Source: Sambucus nigra (lineage: Eukaryota > Streptophyta > Magnoliopsida > Dipsacales > Adoxaceae). Taken from it: a stretch of 64,000 bases of DNA. The DNA lies in assembly GCA_949130495.1 (NCBI GenBank), contig OX422221.1, forward strand, positions 32,361,224 through 32,425,223. Direction: 5' to 3'. Shown here one piece after another: positions 12,857-24,928 of this stretch (its first letter is position 1; each line of letters starts with the position of its first letter). The notes beneath the pieces are model-generated. The model was given only the letters and a program-made list of their open reading frames with translations. It was not told the DNA's origin and ran no database searches. Position numbers and translations under genes: made by a program.

Positions 12857-13200
12857 GGCTCTCTAAGATGCGAGGCAATCCATACCGATAATAACATCAT
12901 GCTCATGCATATCTAAGACTAACATGTATGCAGGTAATACCAAACTACCAATCTCTACCCCCACTCCCCGGCATATAAAGAAGATAAGCGACCCACTCCC
13001 CAGTGGTGAGTCTAAACACGTCACTATGCTCTCTGCTATGGCTAACAACCCTAAGGCCTTCGCAAAATGCATAGCTATAAAACAATGCGTCGCCCCAGTA
13101 CAAAAAAAACCCGACCCACAGTACCATGGACAGGAAACATACCCTCAATCGCGGGTAGTGCCTGTGGAGCTGCTTCTTGGTGGACGTTATAGACACGTCC
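12857..13200 (-). pseudogene. Aspartic protease, right A copy (frameshifted active site)
   Basis: The protease body is readable at 12863-13072 (DSPLGSGSLIFFICRG, then DVIIGMDCL with the conserved Trp changed to Cys). At about 13105-13115 a homopolymer T run has lost a base just before the TGAT part of the active site. The catalytic Asp codon is destroyed and the frame is shifted. A stop at about 12861 separates this piece from the RT linker. Confidence 0.8.
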
Positions 13201-14415
13201 GTACTGTAACTGCCCTTGCTGCACTGGAGTTGGTACTATGGCTGGTAGGGCTGGAACCTATGCTAGAGCTGGGAGGGCAGCTGGAAAAAATGGTCTATGT
13301 GGCTCATTATGGGCACCCTGCTGTTGTGGGGCCCTATTACCCTCTGGGAAATCCTGGCGCTTATGACCATGCTTGTCGCATACAAAACTCCGGCATCTGA
13401 AGTTACCTCCCCTCTGACCCTGCTGACCACGACCCTACTGGCCGTTACCTCCCCGCCACTAGCCCTATTGGCCTTGATTATCACGCTGTTGGCCCTGTTG
13501 ATTAGGCTGGCCCTGCCTATAACCCCCAAATCCCTACCTGGAATCACCTGAACGGAATCGCTTAGCAAGATCCCCCTGATGGGAACTCTGCTCGTGTTGA
13601 CGAGTCTGTTCATAAGATGGTGCCCCACTAGCACTACTACCCCCGGTCCTGCCCTGCTGGATGGACTCTCTTTCTCTCCTGCTTCCTTGCAAATGGAAGC
13701 GGTGATCCTAGCAATGTAGTAACGCAGCAATTGAGTACATCAATGAAAGTACTCAGAGATAGATTCCCTATAAGATGCTGACAGATCCTCCAAGCTAACC
13801 CGTCCACAAACAACATTATCTTCTTACTATCAGTAGGTGCCTCACTGGCACTATAGTGAGAAGTCTCATGAACTCCTCCTCATACTCAGCAATGGTAGAG
13901 TTATACTGTTTCAAATTCAGTAAAATCTGCCTCATCTCAGTCTGCACGGCGGGTGGAAAGTACTTACGGTCAAACCGCTCCCAGAACGACTGAATAGGGA
14001 TCGTGTCCCTCTCCTCCAAGGTGGTAGTGGACTCCCACCACTGCAAAGCACCCCCCGCAAGTTTAAATGAAGCCAATAACTACCTTTGCACGTCGGTGCA
14101 CTCATACATACAAAGATGCCGCTGGATGTCTTTCTTCCATTGGCTGACTGTGACGATATCTGAGCTACTAGAGAACTCAGGAGGATGCGCCTTTTGAAAA
14201 GCATCCCTAACCCTCTCCCATGCAGATGGAAGCTGTGCTGGTACTGGCGCCACTGCCTGAATCTGGGGTGGAGCCTGCTGAACCACCGCTAGCGCGACAT
14301 TCACCGCCTGAGCAACAATGGCATCTACTTCACTAGCATTCGTAGTGCCTTGTGCCGTAGCTGCTGGATGCTCGGCCTGTGCACGCCTATCCTTCGGTGC
14401 ACATCTTGGAGGCAT
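13201..14415 (-). pseudogene. Gag, right A copy
   Basis: It starts at 14415 with MPPRCAPKDRRAQ and runs to a TAG near 14080, where the left copy has CAG. The frame continues at 13816-14076 (WWESTTTLEERDTIPIQSFW, TEMRQILLNLKQ). A one-base deletion near 13842 shifts it again. In the nucleocapsid (about 13365-13400) the second Cys, Gly and His of the CCHC knuckle remain, but the first Cys is Ser and the last is Phe. Phe at the last position is shared with the left copy, so it may be an old family trait or an inherited lesion. Confidence 0.83.
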
Positions 14416-14573
14416 CTGAAACGTGAAGAAGTTTATTAGTCTCCAGTCATTATCAAATACCAAATGGATGGAGACGTAAACGTAAAAGCAAGAATACAAC
14501 AATCGGCTCTATAGCAAAAACGTTAAGCTGAAAGCGAAAATAAGCCGTATAGATCCTATGGACACTAGAACCT

Positions 14574-14586
14574 GGCTCTGATACCA
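14574..14586 (-). promoter_or_regulatory. Primer-binding site for initiator tRNA-Met, right A copy
   Basis: Minus-strand TGGTATCAGAGCC two bases from the LTR border. It is identical to the site at 6981-6993. Confidence 0.9.
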
Positions 14587-14588
14587 CC

Positions 14589-17379
14589 CGTGACACCCCG
14601 CCTAATTAAATACCGGGCTATCACTCCTTTATTAAATTAAAATCAAGGTGAATAGTTGGTTCATTCTTAGCATCACTGTCGTAAAAATAACTTTTCCAAA
14701 TTTAACACCCTATTTAATTTAGCTAAGTGTCAAAACCATTTTTTAAACATTACTTTCCAATTTTATTTATTTATTTTATTAAACAATCAAGCCTATAATT
14801 TAACATTTAACAACCCAATCCCAGCATTTAAAACTTAAAGTAAAACATACATGCTGAATAAATCCCAAAGTAACAGTACTAGAAATAACTGAATACAAAT
14901 GTCCCTATAAAACAGATAAATAGTGGAAAGGGCGACACATGCTCAACAAGGAGAATTATAGAAGTGGAATCAAGTAAATGAAATCGTCTAAGCAAGTGGC
15001 CTGCAACTCCAACCTAAGCTGCAGCACGTTCCTTCCAAGGGATCCTAAACAAGACGCCCCTGTGGCTGGGCACCTGTAATATATACATATATATAAAAGA
15101 GAGAAAGAGGAATAGAAACGGGTCAGAGCCCGATAGTGTATATGATTTAAAAATTCGTTTAGCAAGTATTTAAATTGATACAGGACAATGCAACAACATA
15201 TTAGTGCGACACTCTCTTGAGAAATTCTCGCCTCTCTACTAATGTGCACTCCTATCGCACTAACCTTACCAATGGTTTATCTCATCATATATCACACTAT
15301 CCTTCCCAAGGATTTAACTTATCTTAGTTGATTCTCAAAATTTAAGATTTAACAACATCATGGTTTAAAAAGGATAATTTCATTTAGTACAAAACGCTCA
15401 TTTTAACTTTATTGATTCATAAAGTTTTTTCAATATCATATTATACTTTTCAAAACAAGTATTTCCAATTTGAGTCATTATACATGTCTTACTTACCATA
15501 ACACAGTAGGCAGTTTCCCATATTTCAGAAGTTCATATGTATATTAAATACTCGTATAATATATATATTCTAACATCACCCCACATAAAATTTTATGGTG
15601 CGGGCATACTCTTCTATCCAATCCCCGTATCAATCGTACTAAAGGGGATACAAGTTCGGAATCACTCTCGAACTATATAAATACATACACAAACAATATT
15701 GAGGTGAAGCATAGTTTCCAAGTCCAAGAGGTCAGTACATACCCTCACGTATCTTAGGACCGTGACTACCGATTCGATATCCTGTACCTAGGATTTCTAT
15801 CTTCTAGGGTACGATCCAATATCCCCCATAAGGCACACGAGATAAGATCGTCCTAGCGCGGAAACCTCTGGGATAGCAAGTAGCGCGGGCATGATTTTTA
15901 CAAGTATATAATATATGCATACACAATCATATAAATATTCCACTTTTATTATATCAATTTAGGTTTATCCAATAACCCACATTCACAACATTTATCCTTA
16001 TTTTCCCATTATTATTTATCAAGTATAATGGTTCATTTCTAACTTTAATTCGAAGGGTTTTTCCAACTTACTACGTAACCCTCATGGACTCTATTCTTCC
16101 AAATGTACAATTCAGTAGATATCCATTTATGTTCCAACGTAACTCTCTCTTACGTGTCTCTCCCCTTTAGTATATACTTACATTATCCCTTATGCAAAAT
16201 ATCCCAAAAATATAGATTTCACCTTACATTAAAGGATTTTGAATTTTATTTTCAAAGATGAGAATTTCAAACGGTTTCGAAATCGGAATTAAAATGGAGT
16301 TTTAATTGAATTTTTATTATCTCTAAGAGTCCTCAAAACATAAAACTGTCTAGCAATAAAAACAAATAAAAAAATATTGAAAAATATTGAACAGGCCGAT
16401 CGAGCTGAATTTTTTTCTGTAGCTTCCTCTCGTCTTCAGCTAATTCTCTGTAAAATTTCATCCAATTCCAACGGTCCGATCGTCCAGAATAATTTTTTTT
16501 AGTGTTTGTATCTGATTAGATCTGTTTTCTTAATCAAACTCTCAATCCTTTACATGACAAAGGGTTTCCAGAATATCATATAAATCATCACTACATGAAA
16601 ATTTCCCATCTCAAATTGGGTTTTTCTTCCATAAATCTCATCCTAATAACTCCTAAACTAATATGGACGATGAATCAATGAAATAAGCAAGATAAACAAT
16701 TACCTGAGATTTTCAGAATTCTGGTTTTGTGTTGTATTTGGTGTGGTTGCGTTCCCCGTCTCGCGATCTACGCGTTGGCGGTGGCGGTGGTGCAAACGAG
16801 TGAGTTTTGAGCCTTGGAATTCCTTGAGAGTTCTCTCCTCTCCTCTCCAATGTCCGTTCTAGTGTTTTGAGTTATCTAACCCTAGGAGATAACCTAAACA
16901 TCTAATATAACCACTTTAATTTTCGTGGGTTTAATTACCCAACAATACAAAATGACTAAAATGCCCTCCCGGGGTACTAATTAGGCCTAAAAATGCCCCG
17001 AGACCCAAATCAAACTCCCGAGTATACTTTTCTGACTATCTCGACCCTTCCGGACGCGTTGGAGCACTCAAAACGACCATACGAAGAACTTATAAAATAT
17101 TTACTTTTATTTATCAATATTTAGTCCCGACGCGACACGGGCGCGTCCCGACTCAAATTTTTAAAATTGTCATTTTATTCATTCGTGACATTTAATATGA
17201 CCACTATTATATATTACTTTGCTCATTAGTAATATTCAACAAATTTTCCCATAATTACTAACTCTCATCACGTTAATAATTATAACATAATTAATTTCCG
17301 AATTTTTATTAAATAATTAATTCACATCAAATTTAATAAATCCCCATATTAATATAGCATAAAAATACGGGGTATTACA
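14589..17379 (-). repeat. LTR A3 (5' LTR of the right copy, complete, about 2.79 kb)
   Basis: It begins CGTGACACCCCG: the canonical terminal TG has a T-to-C change at 14589. It ends GGGGTATTACA at 17379. It is colinear with LTR A2 over its whole length. The five bases after it are TTTTC; the matching left duplication would lie beyond position 1. Confidence 0.9.
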
Positions 17380-17935
17380 TTTTCCTTCTTCGATGTCTTC
17401 GAAAAAAATCTTTATACCCATTTTAGGATAATTTTCGGTCTAAAAGGTAGTAAAATTATTTTAGGGGTTATCTTGATTTTGAACCCTTGATATTGACACA
17501 TGGCAACATCCTATGGCACTCAGACCAAGGTAATTTCAAGTTTGCACTTAAATAAGGGGTTGGTGGTTTTACCATTCATAGTAAATAAGGGTTTGAAGGC
17601 TCTAGTATGTAAAGGATAAAACAGGATGCTAGGTTTATTAGTTCATCCTCATTTTTGGGTCGCCTCCCTCCGTCTCTCTCCTGTGGTGATGTCTTATAGC
17701 CAAACATGTTAAGACTAAATCAACCCACTTACACCATCATATACACCATAAAACCACCACTATTAAGCCTTACACCACCTTATATTACCTTAGTAAACCC
17801 TAAAGAGATTTTTAGGTTGAAGAAGGTGTGATTGTTATAGTTGTTAGAGGATTTGAAGAGGGTAGTTTTTAGGATGAAGGAGGGGATTCGTGAATTTTAA
17901 TGGAGAACACTTGGATCTTTGAAATGAGGAGATTT
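17380..17935. other. Unassigned AT-rich flank of the A array
   Basis: No gene or recognisable element. A pyrimidine-rich leader-like stretch (CCTCCCTCCGTCTCTCTCC, about 17665-17684) and many short ACCA/CCAC repeats (17725-17800) suggest it may be further LTR sequence of the element ending at 20256, but I found no border. Confidence 0.4.
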
Positions 17936-20256
17936 TGTGACGCCCTTTAAGGCCACCTTTGGAGGTGGGGGAGTCACCCATTTTCTCTACAACCACCAAA
18001 ACTTTCGGAGAAATTTAGGTGGGATTTACTAACCTTGATTTGGATTTATTAACCAGTATATATTTCAGTTAGCTATTCGCATATGTTTGGCTAAGTATAT
18101 GTAATATCAATGATAACTTGCATACATGGGGTTTGTTAGTTGATTTCTAAGATTTTATGTGCAAATAGGTTTCAAATAAATGTTTTAAAGTGGGTTTGGA
18201 ATTAGATAAAAATTTCAGATTACTATTTTACACAATTTGGGTATAAAAGTGTGTAAGAAAATGGCTACAATGCATTAATGGGTCTATTAAGTACATCCTT
18301 AATGTTTTGAGTAAATGGGGACATTTAAGAGATTGTTTAAAATTAATTCTAAATGTGTTGAATTTCCAAAACACTATTCACATACATTTTATGAAATAAA
18401 ATGGGCTAAAAGTTTGTTTTAAATTAAGAGAATGTGATTTTCATGATTAGTGATGTCTTGAGCTTGTTCATGCCATATGGTAACATGAATATATGTTTTC
18501 CTACTTTAAATAAATATTTTAATGTGTGAAGAATGCTTTCATTTTAAATGGGTATTTTAAAGTGTGTAAACACATCGTAAGGAAATAAGTGGGTTTAATG
18601 TGTAAACATGTCAAACTAGAGTCTTCACGCAAATAGTAAATGTAAAGAAGGCTAAATGTGAAATAAATGCCTTAGTAGGTGTTGAAATGCAAAATGTCAA
18701 ATATAAAGTGCGTTTGACAAATATGTGGAAAATGAGGTTTTAATATATAAAATGCATGAGTTTATATATTAAAGGTGTGCAAAGTGTATAATGTGAAAGT
18801 TGGGTGAAGTATGCTAGTAAGACAAGTGTTTTTAAATGATTAAATGTGTTTCTTTTTTTTTAGTATTGAAATAACAACTTCAACTACCTTTTCGAAAAAT
18901 GATATTTGTTAAAGGACCAAATTGCAAGTTTTGTTAAATAAAGGTTAAATTGATAATTTACTTAAAGTGTGATAATTTTATGAAGTAAAAATGTCGATGA
19001 ATGTCTTACACTAGCGAGGGTGAAAATGTATTAAGTCCTAAAGCGGGAATGATTTTTAGTATAAAATCAACGTGTGTGTGAATAAATGACTTAAATAATT
19101 AGAAACCATTTTCCAAGTATTAACGAAAAACGGATGGTTAGTCTAGAATTTTAGCTTTGGCCCGAAATGTTGAATAATGTAAACATTGGAATAAGGTTAA
19201 GCAAGGGATAACATACCTAGTGGTGAAAGACCCCAAATTAACTATAGTAGCATATGGAGGCGGAGATCGGTGCTGAGAGGCCACGAAGTCTGTGGTTGTT
19301 GGATAAATTCCAAAGATAATAGTGTAATTAGGAACATGATAACAATGGGTTATAAGATACAAATAACCTAACTTGTGTGAGTGATTAGACTTTCGATTAA
19401 CAAATGGGGACAAGTAAATTGAGAATAATGACAAATGTCCATAAGCGAAGTGAAGTGGTTAAGCAAAGTGACTTAATGGGTAACTAACGTACCTAATGAG
19501 GTTTAAACCCATAATGACATAAGTGAGCATGTTATATAAGGCTTTCAGTGTTAACGATTATTTTTTAACACAACTTCCGTTTGTGTTGAAGAAAGTCTTA
19601 AGTAAAGATTAAGAAACTCTGGTGTGATTTAATGAACGTTGAGTAATAAACGTTTGAAAGTGATTGAAAAGTTTTCCCAACAATTATAAATTGTTAAACT
19701 GGGTGAGTTGATGGGAAGAATATGCTAGTTTTAAACATAAAATACAAAATGATTATTTTATAAAGAGTAGGAGAATAAACGGTTTGAAATAACATTTTTG
19801 AAGTAAAATGATTTAATACATTAGGATATGTATTTTTTAAGCTATATATGGATATATACATATTTTCACATGCATGTAGTTGGAGCGTGTGAGGGTTGTT
19901 TCTATCTTTCGTTTATCTACTACGTTTGTATAAGTTCCCGTTGAGCATTTGACTCACATCCCTCCTCTTTATAATGCCAGGTTGTATGTCATTCTGTATT
20001 TTGAGAGCGTTGTACAGGTCAGTAGTTATTTGCATTTGTGATTAGTGGATCTGTTTACTTATCCTCGAGGAAAATTCCCTGGAGTCATGTCATGAAGCTG
20101 ATGAAAATTGGAATCACATGCTAACAACAGTAATGTTAAATGACAATAAAACTTGATTACAAACATTATTTAGGTTGTTCTATTACACTTCATAGTTAAC
20201 GTACAAACCGGATCGGGTTGATCCTTTAACCTTTAAATTCGAGTCGGGGCATTACA
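17936..20256 (+). repeat. Probable isolated Ty3/gypsy-type LTR
   Basis: The right border GGGGCATTACA at 20256 and a TGTGACGCCC start at 17936 resemble the ends of the A-family LTR (TGTGACACCCC...GGTATTACA) without being the same family. A plus-strand pyrimidine tract followed by CCAGGTTG (about 19945-19985) matches the polypyrimidine-CAGGT block seen inside A and C LTRs, which favours plus orientation. Neither a primer site nor a polypurine tract adjoins it, so it is solo or truncated. The flanking 5-mers (GATTT and TATGC) do not match. The left border is the weaker one, and the LTR may extend toward 17380. No host gene is seen in this 2.3 kb. Confidence 0.45.
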
Positions 20257-22880
20257 TATGCAATGAAAGGAGGCACAACAAGCACCCAACTACTTGAAAT
20301 AATACATAGAGATTTATGTGGTCCTTTTTATGTTCCATCCATTGGTGAAGAAAAATATTTTATTACCTTTGTCGATGATTTTTCATGTAATTGCATGTTA
20401 TACTTATTCCATGATAAATATCAATTGTGAATGTCGTTGAAAAATACATAACCGAGGTTCAGAGATAACTAGGCAAAAAGGTAAAAATTATTAGGTCATA
20501 TAAAGGTGGTGAATCTTATGGAATATATGATGAGTCAGGGCAACACCCTGCCCTGTTGCTAAACACATATAAAATTTAAATATTTGCACCCAATACACAA
20601 TCTCAAGATCACCTAGGCATAATGGTGTAGCTCAAAGGCATAATCGTACCCTTATAGAAATGGTTAGAAGTATGATATGTATAAATGAATTGTCTATATT
20701 TTTGTGGGCACGTGCTCTTTTGACCGTTGTGCACATCTTAAATCGGATTCCTAATAAGTTAGTTTCAAATACCACTTTTGAACTATGGAAAGGATGGAAA
20801 CCTAATTTATGATATTTACGAGTGTGGGGTTGCCCAGCGGAAGCTATAGTTTATAACCCTCAAGAAAAGAAGTTAGATCCTAGGACATTATCTTATTATC
20901 TCATTGGGTATCTAGAAACGTCAAATGGATATAAGTTCCATTGTCCTAATCATACAATTAGAATAATAAAAACTGGAAATGATAAATTCATTGAAGATGG
21001 TAAAGTCAGTGGGAGCGAAAGAAAAAAGGAAGTGATTATTCAAGAAGTCATGGTATGATTTCCTATACCCCGATTTCATAACGTACATGTTGTTCCTAAT
21101 AGTTTCATTGAACCGGTCATTGATTCAATAAATAACAATGAACAACAAGTGAATGGTCAACCAAATGAACAACCACATAATGATTCAACAACCAATGAAC
21201 CTGTTGAACCACCGAAATAAGTTCTATTAATAAGATATCTAAGAGAAAGGAGATCAACAATTCCGAATGATTATATGGTGTACCTTGATGAGGTCGAATT
21301 TAACATAGTGAATATTAACGACCTAGTTTCTTATGAAAAAAGTATTAATAGTGATGATTCTGGTAAATGCATTAATTCTATGAATGAAAAAATAAAATCT
21401 ATGAATAACAAGAAAGTTTGGGCGTTAGTTGATTTACCAGAAGGACAAAAACAAGTCGGTTGCATATGGATCCTTGAGACAAAACTTGACTAGAAAGTTA
21501 ATATCAAATGACATAAGGCTAGACTTGTTGCCAAAGGTTTTAATTAACGAGAAGGCATTAATTATAATGATACCTTCTCTTCAATTTCAAAGAAGGATTC
21601 CTTAAGAATTACATTAGCGTTGGTGGCTCATTATGAATAAAATTGTAATAAATGGATGTGAAAACAACTTTTCTAATTAGGAGTTTAGAGGAAGATTTTT
21701 TTATGGAACGAGCACAAGACATCATAAATAAAGGAAAGAAAAGCATAGTCTGCATGTTGAAAAAGTCAATATATGGTATAAAATAAGCTTGTCGTCAATG
21801 GTACCTTAAGTTACATGATACCATTACTTCTTTTGGGTTTAAGTAAAACATCGTTGATCGGTGTATATACGTAAAAATCAGTGCGATTAAGTTTGAATTT
21901 GTAGTACTATGTGTTGAGGATTTGCTTATCACCTATAGTAATTTTGGTTTATTATGTGAAACTAGTGAATACCTTTCTGAAAACTTTCAAATGAATGATA
22001 TGAGTGAGGCATCCTTCGTGATCGGATAGAAATATCTAAGGATAGATCACGAGGAACATTGGGATTATCTCATAAAGCTTATATTAACAAAGTTTTAGCA
22101 AGATTCAACATGTAAAGTTGCAACTCCATTAATGTTCCACTTCACAAAGGGGATAAGTTTAGCTCAAGTCAATGCCCACGAAGTGATTTGGAAAATGCGT
22201 CCATAAAAGGCGCGCCTTATGCTTCACTGATAGGGAGCTTATTGGATGCACAAGTCTGAACTAGATTGGATATCAATTTTGCTGTTTGGATACTGGCAGA
22301 TATTAAAGCAATCCGAGGAATCATCATTGGAATGATACAAATAAAGTGTTGAGTTTTTTACAAGGGACCAAGGATTATATTCTCACATATAGGAAGACTG
22401 ATCACCTTGAGTTGGTTTGTTACTCCGACTAGAATTTTGGAGGATGCCGTGACAGTAGGAACATAACCCCGGGTCATGTATTTTTCCATATTGGAGGACC
22501 CGCCTCATGGAAAAGTGATAAGAAGAGTCTCATTGCACCGTCTAGTATGAAGGTTGAGTTCGTAACTTTCCTCGACACTACAAATCATGGATTATGGATG
22601 CAGAACTTTCTTTCAAAACTTGGAATAATTAGATATATATCTAATCCGCTGAAAGTTTATTGTGATAATGTAGTAACATTATTTTTTCGAAGAACAATAG
22701 GTATACTAAGGAGGATAAGCATATCGAGATGAAGTGCCTATCAGTGAAAGAAGAAGTTTAGAAATAACAAGTGTCAATTGATCACAATAGCACGAGTGAT
22801 AACATAGCAGATCCTCTTAAAAAATGACTATCTCCTAAGACCTTAATGGAACATGTCAAAAAGATGGGTCATGATTAGTT
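20257..22880 (+). pseudogene. Ty1/copia pol remnant (integrase, reverse transcriptase, RNase H)
   Basis: Plus-strand fragments in copia order: integrase core from 20263 (LLEIIHRDLCGPF, ITFVDDFS), integrase C-terminal region at 20822-21058 (WGCPAEAIVYNPQEKKLDPR), the RT entry at 21275-21493 (VWALVDLPEGQKQVGCIW), RT fingers (KARLVAKGF, about 21505) and palm (VLCVEDLLI near 21905, with the first Asp of the usual YVDD box replaced by Glu), and RNase H at 22547-22732 (FLDTTNHGLWMQNFLSKLG, YCDNV). The integrase-before-RT order identifies copia rather than gypsy. Dozens of stops and frameshifts make it an old fossil. Gag, protease and the 5' LTR are missing on the left, where the isolated LTR abuts it. 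Confidence 0.85.
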
Positions 22881-23187
22881 TTACTATGGTTCCTATTTAA
22901 CTCATGTGTTTGACATTATTAATTGAATTCAATAAAAGTGTTTCTAGTGTCTATTAAATCTGTCTTTAATGAATGCATGCATATGAATATGACATATTAT
23001 TGGACATAAATAGTCCTACATTTAAAAGAATATTATGAGGCCATTATGACACCCGATATCAAAGGCCTAGTCGAATGATACATTGGTGTTGTAGTACATG
23101 GAAGTAACCATTCTCTTGAATAGTATAGAACCGCCATAACTCACATCCGTGAATAATTTCATTTGGAAAATTATATTTATCACTTAT
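22881..23187 (+). repeat. 3' flank or LTR of the copia remnant, left part
   Basis: This follows the end of the copia reading frame (ADPLKK...HVKKMGHD, about 22806-22875) and has no coding capacity. It is interrupted by element B, whose target duplication is CTTAT at 23183-23187, and it continues at 31433. I could not place the LTR start. Confidence 0.5.
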
Positions 23188-24735
23188 TGATGCGACTCAG
23201 AATGTGTCTCTAAAGTGCGTACTCTCTAAGCTCAAGTGCAAGCCTGTCGCTCAAGTAATAATCCGACAAGTCGGGTATCGATCCTCAGGGAAAAAGGACA
23301 ACGGAGTTGTGACGACGGGACAAGACGGAGGAATCCTAACTTCGACTCTAAGAAGAAAAGGAAAAATTGATTTGGTTTTTGGGATTGATTAAGCTAACTA
23401 CAATTATGAAATTATGATGAAAAATGCAACTAACTAAAGTACCTAAATTATGAATGAAAAATTGAATCAAAACTTTTTAAACTTAAATGATGAGAAAACA
23501 GGACGGGAATGCAATCCCCCAACCCTATTGTAGTGCAGTAACAACGTCAATCATAAATTTATCCGATTAATCAGACCCGGAATTTAGAACTCCCAAGCAT
23601 TATGTATACGAGGTTCAAGTCTGCGTCATACCTAATCTGAGGATGAGTAAATCGATATCGCGGTAATTGCACTCAAATTGTACTCTAAATCATCACGAGT
23701 ACCCAAAGGTAAACGAGATATAAAGATCCACAATTATTATGTAATTACGCGATACGGTCAAAATCAATCGTTAAATTCATCGGATGAACGTTATGCACAT
23801 GCACTAACACATCAGGTTGGGATCCCAACCTTTAAACCCTAGCCGGACATGTTAAACTGACTAACGCATGAAATAGTAACATTGCATGTGGAAGAATTCA
23901 TGATGAAACTAAATTGAAGCATGTAAAAACGTATTATGAACGCAGCAATAAGTTGAATAGAATACAGAAAATAAACATGCAAGAATAATGACAAGAATTC
24001 TGAACTTGGAATTAAAACTTGAAAAACAAACCCGTAATGATTAAATCTTGAAGAAATTAATTCCCTTGATGTCCTAGATGTTCTTATCTATTTCTCTCTA
24101 TCAAAAACTGACTAAAACTATCCCTAATGGCTGCCCCTAGGTTGTTGCCTACGTTCCCTACTATTTTTTAGAGTTTTAACCTAAAAGGAGTCTTCGGAAC
24201 CAATCAGATTTGGGGAGCAAATTCGCGCATGAGGGACCCCGAACCGGTTTGCATGTACCCCGAACCGGTTCGCCCCCCAAACCGGTTCGTCCTGGGTTCG
24301 CGAATGTGTGCTGGCCTGGAGTGCTACACTTAGATTTTTTTCTTGCTTTCTTTTCTTCCTTTCTTGGATTTTTCTTCAACTTCAACTGGGCATAACTCAT
24401 CAACCGTAGCTCGGATTTGGGTGCCGTTTCTTCTAGTGTTTTCGTTGATCCGAGATCTTCAACTTTCCAGTTGCCTTCTTCTTCCGAATCTGACTGCAAA
24501 ATTACCAAATTGCCCTTGACTTGCCTTTTTAGCTTTTCTTTCATTGTCTCGCTTCCTCTTTTGCACTGCTTGCATAATTAACCTGTAAAACCAATACGAG
24601 AAGCACGAAACACGAAATACTTGCCAAAGAAGATTAGTAGCATGAATGTGCATCAAATCCATATAGGTTACATTACTCGGGTTCACAAATGCACGGAAAT
24701 TAGGGGAATAAATATACAATATTTATGCCCAATCA
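23188..24735 (-). repeat. LTR of B, left (3' LTR, 1548 bp)
   Basis: Ends TGA(T/C)GCGACTCAG on the left and GCCCAATCA on the right, shared with the right LTR. It contains three AACCGGTT palindromes (24242-24249, 24263-24270, 24279-24286); the right LTR has two. Confidence 0.95.
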
Positions 24736-24750
24736 AACCCCCCTAACTTA
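24736..24750 (-). promoter_or_regulatory. 3' polypurine tract of B
   Basis: Minus-strand TAAGTTAGGGGGGTT abuts the LTR start TGATTGGGC. A near copy of the same motif lies about 1.5 kb upstream in the element (near 26253-26268). Confidence 0.85.
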
Positions 24751-24852
24751 GAACTTTGCGCGTCCCGAGCAATGTAAAAGAATCTTAGTTAAGGCTTAAC
24801 TCTTGAAAATCACATTTTATTGGGATATAATGCCTTTTTCGTGGGCAAGCGA

Positions 24853-24928
24853 TTGCATTTAGCGTATGCAACAAGCCTTTAAACCCCTAGGTCACCCTAG
24901 TAGGACGAGTTGTGTCTCGTGAGGGTTT
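24853..24928 (-). other. Foldable conserved block inside the 3' end of B
   Basis: One hairpin TTGCAT/ATGCAA (24853-24858 with 24866-24871) precedes a three-way-junction layout. The outer stem is AAACCC/GGGTTT (24881-24886 with 24923-24928), hairpin one is CTAGG/CCTAG around a 4-nt loop (24887-24900), and hairpin two is ACGAG/CTCGT around a 6-nt loop (24905-24920). Element E has the same layout at 54834-54906 with a compensatory T-A to C-G change in hairpin one. Positions are given on the plus strand; the element's RNA is the complement. The role is unknown; packaging or a 3' processing signal are guesses. Confidence 0.55.

Larger units (their letters stand above)
1..17379 (-). mobile_element. 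Tandem array of Ty3/gypsy chromovirus family A (LTR-internal-LTR-internal-LTR)
   Basis: Three copies of one LTR of about 2.78 kb (1-2167, cut by the window edge; 6996-9778; 14589-17379) alternate with two internal regions of about 4.8 kb (2168-6995 and 9779-14588), all read on the minus strand. Each internal region encodes gag, aspartic protease, reverse transcriptase, RNase H, integrase and a C-terminal chromodomain, in that order. A primer site matching initiator tRNA-Met and a polypurine tract lie at the expected borders. Long LTRs plus a chromodomain fit the Tekay/Del chromovirus group; that clade name is inferred from layout. Both internal copies carry many stops and frameshifts, and the lesions differ between them. 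The left border and its target duplication lie outside the window, so only the right border (17379) can be placed. Confidence 0.92.

Noticed and set aside
17936..20256. Host gene between the A array and copia
   Set aside because: No frame above 100 codons with normal composition; borders and internal block look like an LTR.
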